DNA of 64,000 nucleotides from Modestobacter sp. VKM Ac-2977 (lineage in GTDB: Bacteria > Actinomycetota > Actinomycetes > Mycobacteriales > Geodermatophilaceae): positions 310,001 through 374,000 of the forward strand of contig NZ_JAPVBQ010000004.1 of the NCBI RefSeq assembly GCF_026968045.1, in the 5' to 3' direction. Positions 35,521-46,651 of this stretch are shown here, piece by piece. Position numbers and translations under genes: made by a program. Below the pieces are notes generated by a model, which was not told where the DNA came from, made no database searches, and saw only the letters and a program-made list of their open reading frames with translations. Position 1 is the stretch's first letter; every line of letters starts with the position of its first letter.

Positions 35521-36263
35521 CAGTCGGTCGGCCCGGCCGGGACGGCCCCGGCCGCGGGGCCGCTGGGGCCGGCCGTCGCCTCGACGGAGTTCCGGACGAC
35601 GACCACCAGACCCCGACCCCTGATCGAGGCGAGCACGTCGGCAGCGTCCTCGGCGGCCACGGCGACCACCACCTGCACGGTCGAGGTGGCGGTGGAGAGC
35701 ACGCCGTCCCCGCGCCCGGTGACCGCCTGCACCGGTGCACCGGACACGACGACGTCCACCCCGCCACCGGTTGGCGCGGAACCGCCCACCACCGGGTCGG
35801 CCACGGCGTAGACGTCGACCACCTGCCCGCGGTCGAGCCCGGGCGGGACGTAGCCGGCCTGCACCGGCAGCGCGAGCTGCACCAGGTCACCGGCCTCCTC
35901 GAGCACCGATCGCGGCAGGAGCTCACCGGCCCGGACCGCGCGGGCCAGCACCCGACCTGCGGGTCGGGTGCTGGTGGCCAGGTAGGCCTCCGCGACGTCG
36001 TCCAGCCGGACGGAGACCGGCACGAGGTCGGCGTCGGACAGCACGGTGCCGGCCGCCAGGTCACCGGCCGCCGACCAGACGGGCACGGTCGCGTCCGCGG
36101 CCGTCACCACCCGGGCGCCGACCAGCACGGAGCCCAGGACCAGCAGGACCCCGAGCACCAGCCGCAGGTCCAGCCAGCGGGGTGGGCGGACCCGGCGGGC
36201 CGCCGGGCCGGGTGGTGCCGTGTCGGCGCGCGCGCCGGACGGCGCCGCGGTGGGCGCGCTCAT
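35520..36263 (-). CDS. SAF-domain (CpaB/RcpC-like) membrane protein
   Basis: 247 residues. One membrane helix (about 40-60, LVLGVLLVLGSVLVGARVV) and an extracytoplasmic SAF domain with DLAAGTVLSDADLVPVSVRL and AVRAGELLPRSVLEEAGDL. CpaB-type SAF proteins assist Flp/Tad pilus assembly. Here only the ParA-like partner is adjacent; no TadA/B/C or pilin gene is in the window. ATG at 36263. Confidence 0.8.
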   Translation of the reverse strand: MSAPTAAPSGARADTAPPGPAARRVRPPRWLDLRLVLGVLLVLGSVLVGARVVTAADATVPVWSAAGDLAAGTVLSDADLVPVSVRLDDVAEAYLATSTRPAGRVLARAVRAGELLPRSVLEEAGDLVQLALPVQAGYVPPGLDRGQVVDVYAVADPVVGGSAPTGGGVDVVVSGAPVQAVTGRGDGVLSTATSTVQVVVAVAAEDAADVLASIRGRGLVVVVRNSVEATAGPSGPAAGAVPAGPTD

Positions 36264-36477
36264 CGGTCGGTCATCCCTCGCCCGGTCATCCCTCGCCTGT
36301 CTGTCCGTCTGGGGCCGGTCACCCGGCTGACCTCGCCGTACGCGGTCGCGGAGGGAGATCATGACCGAGGGGTGAGCCGGTGCGCAGCCGTTGTCCACAC
36401 CTTCGGGTGGACCGTCCGGGCCGCTGTCACCCGACTGCCACACTGGCGGGCACCTTCGACGGGAGAACACCGACCCC

Positions 36478-36723
36478 ATGGCCACCCAGCGCTTCCTGAC
36501 CCTCGACGACGTGGCGGAGATCCTCAACGTCTCCTGGTCACAGGCCTACGCACTGGTGCGCCGCAAGGAGCTGATCGCCATCCAGATCGGCGGGCGGGGC
36601 CAGTGGCGGGTCGAGAAGGACGAACTGGAGCGGTTCATCCAGCAGAAGTACGCCGAGGCGCGCTCCTCGGCCGTCACCGAGGAGCCGGTCCCGGACGACG
36701 CCGAGGTCGACTCCCCCCGCTGA
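36478..36723 (+). CDS. Excisionase/BldC-like MerR-type helix-turn-helix protein
   Basis: 81 residues. TLDDVAEILNVSWSQAYALV (residues 8-27) and WRVEKDELERFIQ make the HTH_17 winged helix of excisionase and BldC-like proteins. No integrase or phage gene is nearby, so it is more likely a host transcription factor. ATG start with GGGAG about eleven bases upstream. The family occurs in this position upstream of LysM and secA in other actinobacteria (recalled, not searched). Confidence 0.85.
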   Translation: MATQRFLTLDDVAEILNVSWSQAYALVRRKELIAIQIGGRGQWRVEKDELERFIQQKYAEARSSAVTEEPVPDDAEVDSPR

Positions 36724-36739
36724 GCTGATCGCCGGGTGC

Positions 36740-37306
36740 TCAGCCGCGCGCCGGCCCGGCCGTCCGGAGCGCGACGAGCGCGCCCAGTGAGACCGCCCGC
36801 ACCCCGGTGACCACCCCACGACGGCGGGGCTCGTCGATCGGGTGCTCGGCCAGTTCCAGGAAGTCCGCGCCGACCCGGTCGACCGTGCCGGCCAGCACGG
36901 CGCCGTCCGCCAGCAGGCAGTGCAGGGCGGCCCGGTCCCGGGCCAGCGCCCGGGTCGCCCGCCGCAGGTCCAGCGACCGGTCGACGACACCCTCTGCGGC
37001 GACCGCGGCGGTCACGGCGGTGAGCCCGGACACCGCGCGCACCGCGCTCAGCGCGACCAGCACCTCACGCTGCTGCTGATCGACCAGCAGTACCCAGTCG
37101 ACGCCGACGTCGGCCAGCCGGCCGGCGAGCTCACCGGCGCCGCAGCTCAGGGAGACCTCCCGCCCGGTCGCGCCCCGCAGTCGGTCGGCCAGCCGGATCC
37201 GGCCGTGCTCGGCGCGCGCCCGGGATGCCTCGTCGGCCTGGTCCACGGCGGCCTCCTGCTCCGCCATCTGGGCCTCGAGGTCGGTGAAGAGCTGCTGCCA
37301 GCGCAT
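36740..37306 (-). CDS. Conserved hypothetical protein, LSm/barrel-like C-terminal half
   Basis: 188 residues. The N-terminus is a short coiled coil (LFTDLEAQMAEQEAAVDQAD). The middle and end contain two beta-rich stretches (VDWVLLVDQQQREVLVALSAV and GTVDRVGADFLELAEHP) that look like small barrel folds. I do not recognise a family. ATG at 37306; divergent from the LysM-type gene. Confidence 0.65.
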   Translation of the reverse strand: MRWQQLFTDLEAQMAEQEAAVDQADEASRARAEHGRIRLADRLRGATGREVSLSCGAGELAGRLADVGVDWVLLVDQQQREVLVALSAVRAVSGLTAVTAAVAAEGVVDRSLDLRRATRALARDRAALHCLLADGAVLAGTVDRVGADFLELAEHPIDEPRRRGVVTGVRAVSLGALVALRTAGPARG

Positions 37307-37333
37307 GGACGGAGGCTAGCCCGTCCACAGATC

Positions 37334-37373
37334 GTTGCGTTTGGTTGCATTTGCTTTCGTTGATGGTGTTTGG
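37334..37373 (+). repeat. 10-bp phased G/T-rich direct repeats in the divergent promoter region
   Basis: Consecutive 10-mers GTTGCGTTTG, GTTGCATTTG, CTTTCGTTGA and TGGTGTTTGG; the first two differ at one base. The strand is almost free of A and C over 40 bases, in contrast to the >70% GC surroundings. Lies 24 bases before the LysM gene start. Possible operator. Confidence 0.5.
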
Positions 37374-37396
37374 TCGTCGTCGTGACCGGAGTGGGC

Positions 37397-38116
37397 ATGT
37401 CCACGGTGCGCTGGACGGCGACGACGACGACGTTCGTCCTCGTCGCCGGCGGCCTGCGCTGGCTCGGCCCGGGTCCGGGGGCGATCCGCACTGGGCTGGC
37501 CGACCCGCAACGGCTGGTCGACACCGCCGGGCCGGACGCCCTCGTGCTGGTGGCGGTGACCGCGCTGGCCTGGGCGTGCTGGGCCTGGGGTGGGCTCGGC
37601 CTGCTGCTGACCGCAGCGAGCGCCGCGCCGGGCCTGGCCGGCCGGACGGCCGGGGTGCTGCTGCGGGGCGTGCTCCCGGCCGGCGCCCGGCGGGCCGCGG
37701 CCATCGCGATCGGCGTCGGCCTCAGCACGGCGGCACCCCTCGCACTGCCCGCCGGAGGGAGCCCACTGGTCACCGCCTCGGCCGAGACGAGCGCTCCGGG
37801 GACGTACTGGTCGTCGGGCTCTCCCGCGCCCGTGGTGCAGGCCGACTGGCCGGGCGGCCCGGAGACCGACGTGGCGGGCCCTCCGCCCCCGGCCCCCGAC
37901 TGGCCCGGACCAGCGGCCGGGGAGCACGTCGTCCTCCGCGGCGACTGCCTGTGGGACATCGCCCGCGACTGGCTCACCGGTCGTCAGCCGGGGCACCCGG
38001 TCGCCGACGCCGAGATCGCCTCCGCCGTGCAGGCGTGGTGGCAGGCCAACGCCGCCGTCATCGGCCCCGATCCGGACCTGCTACTGCCCGGTCAGGTGCT
38101 GCGGCCCCCGACCTGA
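37397..38116 (+). CDS. LysM-like domain membrane protein
   Basis: About 239 residues. Three N-terminal membrane helices (to about residue 110), a Ser/Pro linker, and a C-terminal domain VVLRGDCLWDIARDWLTG...LLLPGQVLRPPT, a LysM-like module for peptidoglycan contact. ATG at 37397; in-frame upstream starts at 37370 and 37382 are possible. The next gene is an Rv3235-family gene, then secA, a conserved actinobacterial arrangement. Confidence 0.75.
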   Translation: MSTVRWTATTTTFVLVAGGLRWLGPGPGAIRTGLADPQRLVDTAGPDALVLVAVTALAWACWAWGGLGLLLTAASAAPGLAGRTAGVLLRGVLPAGARRAAAIAIGVGLSTAAPLALPAGGSPLVTASAETSAPGTYWSSGSPAPVVQADWPGGPETDVAGPPPPAPDWPGPAAGEHVVLRGDCLWDIARDWLTGRQPGHPVADAEIASAVQAWWQANAAVIGPDPDLLLPGQVLRPPT

Positions 38117-38167
38117 CGCCGCCGCCCACCCCGATCCGCCGTTCCCCGTCGTCCCGAGGAGACACCG

Positions 38168-38767
38168 ATGACCGCCTCGCCGAGCCTCTCCCCCGCACCA
38201 CCTGCGCCCCCGTCGTCCGGGTCGCTGACCGCCGCGCCTGCGCCGGTGCCCCGGCGGCTGCACCTGGTCGCCGTCCCCACGCCCGGACCTCCGCTGGAGG
38301 ACCAGCGCGTGCCGGTGCGGCTGCTGGTCCCGGGCCGGCGCACACCGCGGCCGACACCTCCGCCCGGCCCGCGGCCGCGCCTGGACCAGCCGGCCCGGCC
38401 GGCCGGTGGCGCGGCGGACTTCGGTCCGGCCTGGACGCGCCGGGCCGAGCTGCCCGACCCGCAGGCCGCCGGACGGCGCCTGGTCACCCTCACCCTCGAG
38501 GCGTTCGCCGGCCGCCGGCCGATCGGCCAGTTGCAGTCACTGGTGAGCCCGGCGCTCTTCCAGGCCCTCAGCGGTCGCCGCCGGCCGCGCTGGTGCACCG
38601 AGGGGACCGCACCGATGCTGCTGGGCTCGGTGCGGGTGTGCGAACCGGTGGACGGGGTGGCCGAGATCAGCGCCGTGGCACGACGGGGAGGGCGGGCGCA
38701 CGCGGTCGCGGCACGGCTGGAGGGGATCGACGGGCGTTGGCGCTGCACGGCACTGCAGATCGGCTGA
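38168..38767 (+). CDS. Rv3235-family protein
   Basis: 199 residues. The first ~85 are Pro/Ala-rich and probably disordered. The folded C-terminal ~110 residues include LVTLTLEAFAGRRPIGQLQS, LVSPALFQALSGRRRP and WRCTALQIG, the core of the actinobacterial Rv3235 family, whose function is unknown. ATG at 38168 preceded by GAGGAGACACCG. Ends at a strong bidirectional terminator. Confidence 0.8.
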   Translation: MTASPSLSPAPPAPPSSGSLTAAPAPVPRRLHLVAVPTPGPPLEDQRVPVRLLVPGRRTPRPTPPPGPRPRLDQPARPAGGAADFGPAWTRRAELPDPQAAGRRLVTLTLEAFAGRRPIGQLQSLVSPALFQALSGRRRPRWCTEGTAPMLLGSVRVCEPVDGVAEISAVARRGGRAHAVAARLEGIDGRWRCTALQIG

Positions 38768-38792
38768 CGGTGAGCAGGGCCGCGACCACACG

Positions 38793-38831
38793 CCGACGCC
38801 CCGCCGACCACAGTGGTCGGCGGGGCGTCGG
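38793..38831. terminator. Bidirectional terminator between the Rv3235-family gene and secA
   Basis: Perfect 19-bp arms (38793-38811 and 38813-38831) with CCGACGCCCCGCCGACCAC on the left and its reverse complement on the right. The strongest hairpin in the window, between convergent genes. Confidence 0.85.
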
Positions 38832-38844
38832 TGGGTTCAGTGCG

Positions 38845-41973
<3,129 letters not shown>

Positions 41974-42047
41974 CCCCCCAGCGTAGGCGGCGCGGCCGGG
42001 GAGCGGTCCCGACGTGGCCGAGATCGGCGTCCCGGCCCGCGGACTCG

Positions 42048-42053
42048 TACCCT
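42048..42053 (+). promoter_or_regulatory. -10 hexamer of a probable leaderless promoter (PNPOx gene)
   Basis: TACCCT seven bases before the GTG at 42061. Confidence 0.45.
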
Positions 42054-42060
42054 CCGCCAC

Positions 42061-42501
42061 GTGTCCTCCGCCTCGAACTCCCCCTCTGGCGCGCTGCTCG
42101 GGCCCGGGGTGGTGGCCTTCTTCACCGAGCGGCACCTGGCCACGCTGACCACGTTGCGCGCCGACGGCAGCCCGCACGTCGTGCCGGTCGGCGTCACCGT
42201 GGACGCCGCCACCGGCATCGCCCGGGTGATCACCTCGGGGACCTCGGCGAAGGTCCGGCACGTACGGGGCGGGCAGATCCGGGTGGCGGTCTGCCAGGTG
42301 GACGGCAAGGTGTGGACGACGCTGGAGGGGACGGCGACGGTGCGCGAGGACGCCGGGTCCATCGCCGACGCCGAGGCCCGGTACGCCGCCCGCTACCAGC
42401 AGCCGCGGGTCAACCCGGCCCGGGTCGTGCTGGAGATCTCGGTCGACCGGGTGCTGGGCAACGCGGAACGCTGGCGGGGTCCGGGCCAGGAGGGGAGCTG
42501 A
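42061..42501 (+). CDS. PNPOx-like F420/FMN-binding protein (TIGR03618 type)
   Basis: 146 residues with the split-barrel flavin fold: [44 protein letters not shown] and [15 protein letters not shown]. Small actinobacterial members of this group (Rv1155-like) bind F420 or FMN and reduce unknown substrates; F420 synthesis genes are in the same window. GTG start; five bases before the next gene, so co-transcribed with the GNAT gene. Confidence 0.85.
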   Translation: MSSASNSPSGALLGPGVVAFFTERHLATLTTLRADGSPHVVPVGVTVDAATGIARVITSGTSAKVRHVRGGQIRVAVCQVDGKVWTTLEGTATVREDAGSIADAEARYAARYQQPRVNPARVVLEISVDRVLGNAERWRGPGQEGS

Positions 42502-42505
42502 CGGG

Positions 42506-43060
42506 ATGGACCTGAGCGGCATCGACCTGACCACTGAGGTGGTCCGCACCGACCGGCTGGTGCTGCGTCCCTTCCGCCCGGACGACGTCGACCCGGTGCT
42601 GGCCGCGTGCCAGAGTCCGGACATCGCGCGCTGGATCGCGGCGGTGTCGGTGCCCTACACCCGCGCGGACGCCGCCGGGTGGGTCACCGGCGAGGCGCCT
42701 GCCATGCGGCGCGAGGGCACCGGCCTGACCGTGGCGGTCGAGGCCGACGGGCGGCTCGTCGGGTCCAGCGGCGTGCACCGGATCGGCCAGCACCCGATGG
42801 GCCCGGAGATCGGCTACTGGATCAGCCCCGAGGCCCGCGGCAACGGGTACGCCGCGGAAGCGGCGCATGCGCTGGCCGAGTGGGCGATCGGGCTCGGTGC
42901 GCACCGGGTGTACCTCGTCGCCGACGTGCTCAACACCGGCTCCCAGGCAGTCGCCCACCGGGCCGGGTTCACCCCGGAGGGCGTGCTGCGCTCCTACCTC
43001 GCCTACCGCGACGGCAGCCGCGGCGACGCCGCGATCTTCTCCCGGCTCCCCGGCGACTGA
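42506..43060 (+). CDS. GNAT N-acetyltransferase (RimJ/RimL-like)
   Basis: 184 residues. [19 protein letters not shown] at the start, the acetyl-CoA loop [20 protein letters not shown] near residue 110, and [18 protein letters not shown] near 135 fit the RimJ/L group that acetylates N-terminal amines or small molecules. Substrate unknown. Followed immediately by a palindromic element. Confidence 0.85.
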   Translation: MDLSGIDLTTEVVRTDRLVLRPFRPDDVDPVLAACQSPDIARWIAAVSVPYTRADAAGWVTGEAPAMRREGTGLTVAVEADGRLVGSSGVHRIGQHPMGPEIGYWISPEARGNGYAAEAAHALAEWAIGLGAHRVYLVADVLNTGSQAVAHRAGFTPEGVLRSYLAYRDGSRGDAAIFSRLPGD

Positions 43061-43062
43061 AG

Positions 43063-43120
43063 AAGGACCTCCCTGCCCCCCACCACTCGCAAGCTCGCGG
43101 CGGGCCCCCTGCAGGGAGGC
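43063..43120 (+). repeat. Post-stop palindromic element (copy B)
   Basis: Begins AAGGACC two bases after the GNAT stop. Arms CCTCCCTGC (43068-43076) and GCAGGGAGG (43111-43119) pair perfectly. The inner segment CCACTCGCAAGCTCGCGGCG resembles copy C; the right outer end is divergent. Confidence 0.7.
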
Positions 43121-43128
43121 GACGCGGA

Positions 43129-43162
43129 CGAGCCGCCCTCCGCGGGTGCGGAGGGCGGCTCG
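43129..43162. terminator. Bidirectional terminator between the GNAT gene and hpf
   Basis: Perfect 15-bp arms CGAGCCGCCCTCCGC and GCGGAGGGCGGCTCG with a four-base loop. Confidence 0.8.
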
Positions 43163-43175
43163 CCGGGGCGACTGG

Positions 43176-43910
43176 TCAGGCGTTCGCGGGCTCGAGGTCT
43201 CCCGCAGCCGCGGACGCCGCGATGGCTGCTGCGTCGTCGTCCCCGGCGGTCGCCGGGGCGCCGAGCCGGATCAGCCCGTAGTCGAACGCGTGCCGGCGGT
43301 AGACCACCGAGGGGACCCCGGTGTCGGCACAGAGGAAGAGGAAGAAGTCGTGGCCGACCATCTCCATCTCGTAGAGGGCCTGGTCGACGTGCATCGGCGT
43401 GGCCGGGTGGACCTTCTCCCGGACGATCTGGCCGGGCAGGTGCTCGTCCAGATCGGTCGTCAGGGGCCCGTCGGCCAGCGCGGCCTCGACGTCGGCGGAC
43501 GTCCCGTCCACAGCCGGCTCCGGGGTGGTGCCCACCGCGGGGAGCGCCGGCTCCTCGACAGCGGGGACGCTGTCGATCCGCACGCTGGGCGGCGTACGGC
43601 GGCCGTGGTGCACGCGGCGGCGGTCGTTGGCCCGTCGCATGTGGTTCTCCAGCTTGCCGGCCGCGAGTTCCAGTGCGGCGTAGAAGTCGGGAGCGGACGC
43701 CTCGGCGCGCGCCACCGGCCCCTTGCCCCGCAGCGTGATCTCCACGCGCTGGGCGTTGGCTGCCTGTCGAGGATTCTTCTCGTGCAACAACTCCACGTCG
43801 ATGCGGATGACCTTGCCGTCGAACCGTTCCAGCTGGCCGACCTTGTCCTCCACCTTCTGGCGGAAGTGCTCGGGCACCTCGACGTTACGACCACGGACCA
43901 CGATCTCCAT
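43176..43910 (-). CDS. hpf: Ribosome hibernation promoting factor, long form (HPF)
   Basis: 244 residues. The N-terminal HPF/YfiA domain (about 1-110: EIVVRGRNVEVPEHFRQKVE, KLENHMRRANDRRRVH) binds the 30S decoding centre. The C-terminal domain (about 170-225, REKVHPATPMHVDQALYEME, DFFLFLCADTG, VVYRRHAFDYGLIRL) dimerises ribosomes to 100S. The linker between is Pro/Val-rich. ATG at 43910 with GGGAGG upstream. Located next to secA as Rv3241c is. Confidence 0.95.
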   Translation of the reverse strand: MEIVVRGRNVEVPEHFRQKVEDKVGQLERFDGKVIRIDVELLHEKNPRQAANAQRVEITLRGKGPVARAEASAPDFYAALELAAGKLENHMRRANDRRRVHHGRRTPPSVRIDSVPAVEEPALPAVGTTPEPAVDGTSADVEAALADGPLTTDLDEHLPGQIVREKVHPATPMHVDQALYEMEMVGHDFFLFLCADTGVPSVVYRRHAFDYGLIRLGAPATAGDDDAAAIAASAAAGDLEPANA

Positions 43911-43937
43911 GGGACCTCCCGGTTGAGCGGGGTGTGA

Positions 43938-44816
43938 TCAACCCGACGCTAGACGCCTTGTCCCGGTCCCGACAGTGGAAGCCGGCCTCGGCTCACCCCC
44001 ACCTCGACCACGCACCGTGAACGCCCCAGGTGGCGGCGGGGTGAACGGTCGCTGCACGCGCCGTGGAGTGGCTGCGACGACCGCGGCCACCACCGGCGTG
44101 TCCCGGTTCGGCGTGCCCCCGACCCCGGCGAGCGCCCGGGCTCCCTCGGTCAGGGTCGCCCCGCTGGTGACGACGTCGTCCACCAGGACCAGCCGGCTGC
44201 CGGCGGACACCCCGGCCCATGCGCCGTGCCCGGCCGGCAGCACCCGGAACCGACCGGCCAGGTTCGCCCGCCGGGCGGCGGCGTCCAGGCCGGCGGAGTC
44301 CCGGGTCCGCCCGGCCCGTCCGCGCAGCCTCCCCAGCACCGGTGCCGTCCGGGCGGGCACCCCGGCTGCCCGCAACTCGACCACGGCGCGGTCGGCCAGT
44401 TCCCGCACATGGTCCCGGCCCCGCTGACGCACCGCTGCCGCGGAGCTCGGCACCGGGACGAGGACGACCGGTGCGGACGCCGGCCCGGCCGCACCGGCCA
44501 GCACGACGCCGACCGCCAGTGCCAGCGCCGTGCCCAGCGGCCCGGCCAGCTCGGCGCGGCCGTGCTCCTTGAACGCCAGCACCGCCGGGCGGACCGGACC
44601 GGCGTAGGCACCGGCCGCCACGGTCGGCGGGAAGCCGGGCGGGTGCCGCCGCGGCTCGGCCAGCCGGGGCCGGGTGAGCCGGCGACGGCAGTCCGGGCAC
44701 AGCACGTCACCGGGCCGCGCGCAGCCGGCGCAGCTGCGCGGCAGCACCAGGTCGGCCAGCACCCGGCTCCCGGCCCGCAGCACCCCGGTGACACCGCCGC
44801 CCGCGTCCCGTTCCAT
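43938..44816 (-). CDS. ComF-family phosphoribosyltransferase-like protein
   Basis: 292 residues. An N-terminal zinc-finger-like CAGCARPGDVLCPDC is followed by a phosphoribosyltransferase domain with VLVPVPSSAAAVRQRGRDHV and the PRPP loop LVLVDDVVTSGATLTEGARAL. ComF proteins support DNA uptake in competent bacteria; in actinobacteria the role is unclear. ATG at 44816. Same strand as hpf and lpqB, matching Rv3242c. Confidence 0.85.
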   Translation of the reverse strand: MERDAGGGVTGVLRAGSRVLADLVLPRSCAGCARPGDVLCPDCRRRLTRPRLAEPRRHPPGFPPTVAAGAYAGPVRPAVLAFKEHGRAELAGPLGTALALAVGVVLAGAAGPASAPVVLVPVPSSAAAVRQRGRDHVRELADRAVVELRAAGVPARTAPVLGRLRGRAGRTRDSAGLDAAARRANLAGRFRVLPAGHGAWAGVSAGSRLVLVDDVVTSGATLTEGARALAGVGGTPNRDTPVVAAVVAATPRRVQRPFTPPPPGAFTVRGRGGGEPRPASTVGTGTRRLASG

Positions 44817-44911
44817 GCCGGGAGCCTGCCCGTCCCGGGCCGCACCCCGGTGGGGCAACGAACAGCTGGGGACCCGGGTCCGCCGTGGGGACGACGGCCA
44901 GCGCCGTCCGG

Positions 44912-46651
44912 TCACATCGGGTAGAAGGGCGCCCCGCCGGTCAGCGGCTCGGCACCCCGCACCGCGGTCACCCAGTTGCCCCCGGGCAGTTGCCACAGCG
45001 TGCCGCCGGCGCTGACCAGCGGCTGACGCCCCGGCGCGGCCGCGACGGCGGTCGGCTGTGCGGGCAGCCCCGCGGTGGTCAGCTCGGTGAGCCCCCAGCC
45101 GTCGACGCCCACCTCGTAGGGCACGGTGCGCCCGGTGCTCGGGTCACCGGCCAGCAGCAGCAGCGACCCGGCGTTCCGCCAGGCGACGTCCACCACCTGC
45201 CGGATCGACGGGGTCACCGAGCGCAGGTCCCGGACGCTGACCGCATCGTCGGCCCGCACGACCGTCCCGACGTAGAGCTGGCCGCCCTCGGGGCCGTCGA
45301 TCACCACGGCGGCCCGCAGGCCGTCCGGGGAGAGCTGGAACGTGGTCGCCCGGCCCAACCCGGGCAGCGTGGGGGCACTGACGGTCTGCGGCGCACCGCC
45401 ATCGGGCACCCGGATCACCTCGCCGCCGTCCCGGACGGTCCACACCTCCGCCCGGGTGCCGGCCGTCGTCGGCTCGGTGAAGCTCGCGCCGGTCAGCACG
45501 GGCGTCAGTTCGCCGCCGTACTGGCCGGCGTACAGCGTGGCCGGCGACCCGGACGGCGAGACCGAGGTGGACACCCCCACGGTCAGCCCGAGCGCGCTGG
45601 TCCGGCCGTCGACCGAGACCGCCGCCGAGTCGAGGTCGTACACCCCCTCGCCGGCGGGACCGGGCGCGGCGCTGCCGTCGGACGCGCGACGCAGCGCGCC
45701 GTCGGCGACGTAGTGCCCGACGGCATCGGCCGGGACGACGTCCGGGTCGTACTGCTGCCAGTCGTCGACCCGCTGCTGTCCGGGCACGTCCGGCAGGCCG
45801 AGGTCCTGGCCGTCGCGCAGCACCTCGACCGAGGTGAGGTCCAGCTGGTCCAGGGACCAGACCAACTGCGCGGAGGCCGCCTGCAGGGTCGCGTCGTCGA
45901 CGTCGGCCGGGAAGCTGAGGTCGACCGTCGCCGTCCGACCGGAGGTGCTCACCGTGCTGCGCAGCTTCGCACCGGCCAGCGGGTTGAGCACGCCGGCGGC
46001 GATCTGCGGGGACGGGCCGTCGAGCAGTCGCTCCACGAGCGTGTTCGGCTGGGCACCGCCCTCGACCAGGTAGCGGGGATCGGGCACCACCCGGGTGCCG
46101 GACTGGTCGAGGAAGTAGGCGTCGACGGGTTCGTAGGTGCGGGCGAAGTCCGGCTCGAGCATCAGCAGCCCGTCGGGTGGGTCGCTGATCCGCCACTCCC
46201 CCGACTCGTCGGTGAGCGTGAAGTCCCGGTTGTAGACCTCGCCGGTGCCGACCGTGAAGCTGCCGCGTTCATCCACGGTGCCCACCTCGGCAGCGGTGAC
46301 CTCGACCACGCCGGGCTGGGTGCGCACCGGCGCGTAGTCACCGCTGATCACGGTCAGGGTGTCGCTGTCGTCCCAGACCGTCGCGGCCTCCTCGGTCAGG
46401 TACTGACGGGCCACCGGGTGGTTGCGGACGGTACTGGCGTTGGCGTCGATGAACCCGCGGACGACCTCCTCCGGCGTCGCGCCCGGTACCGGCGCCGGCG
46501 GCTCGATGCCGACGGCCCCGGCCGGCGGGGCGGCTGCCTGGGTGATCCGCACCGTGGGGGAACTGCTGGGCACCGTGCTGCAGCCGGCCAGCAGGAGCGC
46601 GGCGAGCACCGCCACCAGCAGTGCGCGCCGGTCGGTGCTGCGCCCGGTCAT
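44912..46651 (-). CDS. lpqB: Lipoprotein LpqB (MtrAB accessory, GerMN domain)
   Basis: 579 residues. Signal peptide with lipobox ALLLAGC near residue 23. A GerMN-like domain lies near 190-300 (NTLVERLLDGPSPQIAAGVL, DLSFPADVD), followed by a beta-propeller-like region with SPDGLRAAVVIDG repeats. LpqB binds MtrB outside the membrane and modulates its signalling. The ATG at 46651 overlaps the mtrB stop (ATGA), so expression is coupled. Confidence 0.95.
   Translation of the reverse strand: MTGRSTDRRALLVAVLAALLLAGCSTVPSSSPTVRITQAAAPPAGAVGIEPPAPVPGATPEEVVRGFIDANASTVRNHPVARQYLTEEAATVWDDSDTLTVISGDYAPVRTQPGVVEVTAAEVGTVDERGSFTVGTGEVYNRDFTLTDESGEWRISDPPDGLLMLEPDFARTYEPVDAYFLDQSGTRVVPDPRYLVEGGAQPNTLVERLLDGPSPQIAAGVLNPLAGAKLRSTVSTSGRTATVDLSFPADVDDATLQAASAQLVWSLDQLDLTSVEVLRDGQDLGLPDVPGQQRVDDWQQYDPDVVPADAVGHYVADGALRRASDGSAAPGPAGEGVYDLDSAAVSVDGRTSALGLTVGVSTSVSPSGSPATLYAGQYGGELTPVLTGASFTEPTTAGTRAEVWTVRDGGEVIRVPDGGAPQTVSAPTLPGLGRATTFQLSPDGLRAAVVIDGPEGGQLYVGTVVRADDAVSVRDLRSVTPSIRQVVDVAWRNAGSLLLLAGDPSTGRTVPYEVGVDGWGLTELTTAGLPAQPTAVAAAPGRQPLVSAGGTLWQLPGGNWVTAVRGAEPLTGGAPFYPM

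Noticed and set aside
36478-36723. Prophage or integrative element marked by an excisionase
   Set aside because: No integrase, att repeats or phage genes nearby; the gene is in a conserved core neighbourhood and is better explained as a BldC-like host regulator.
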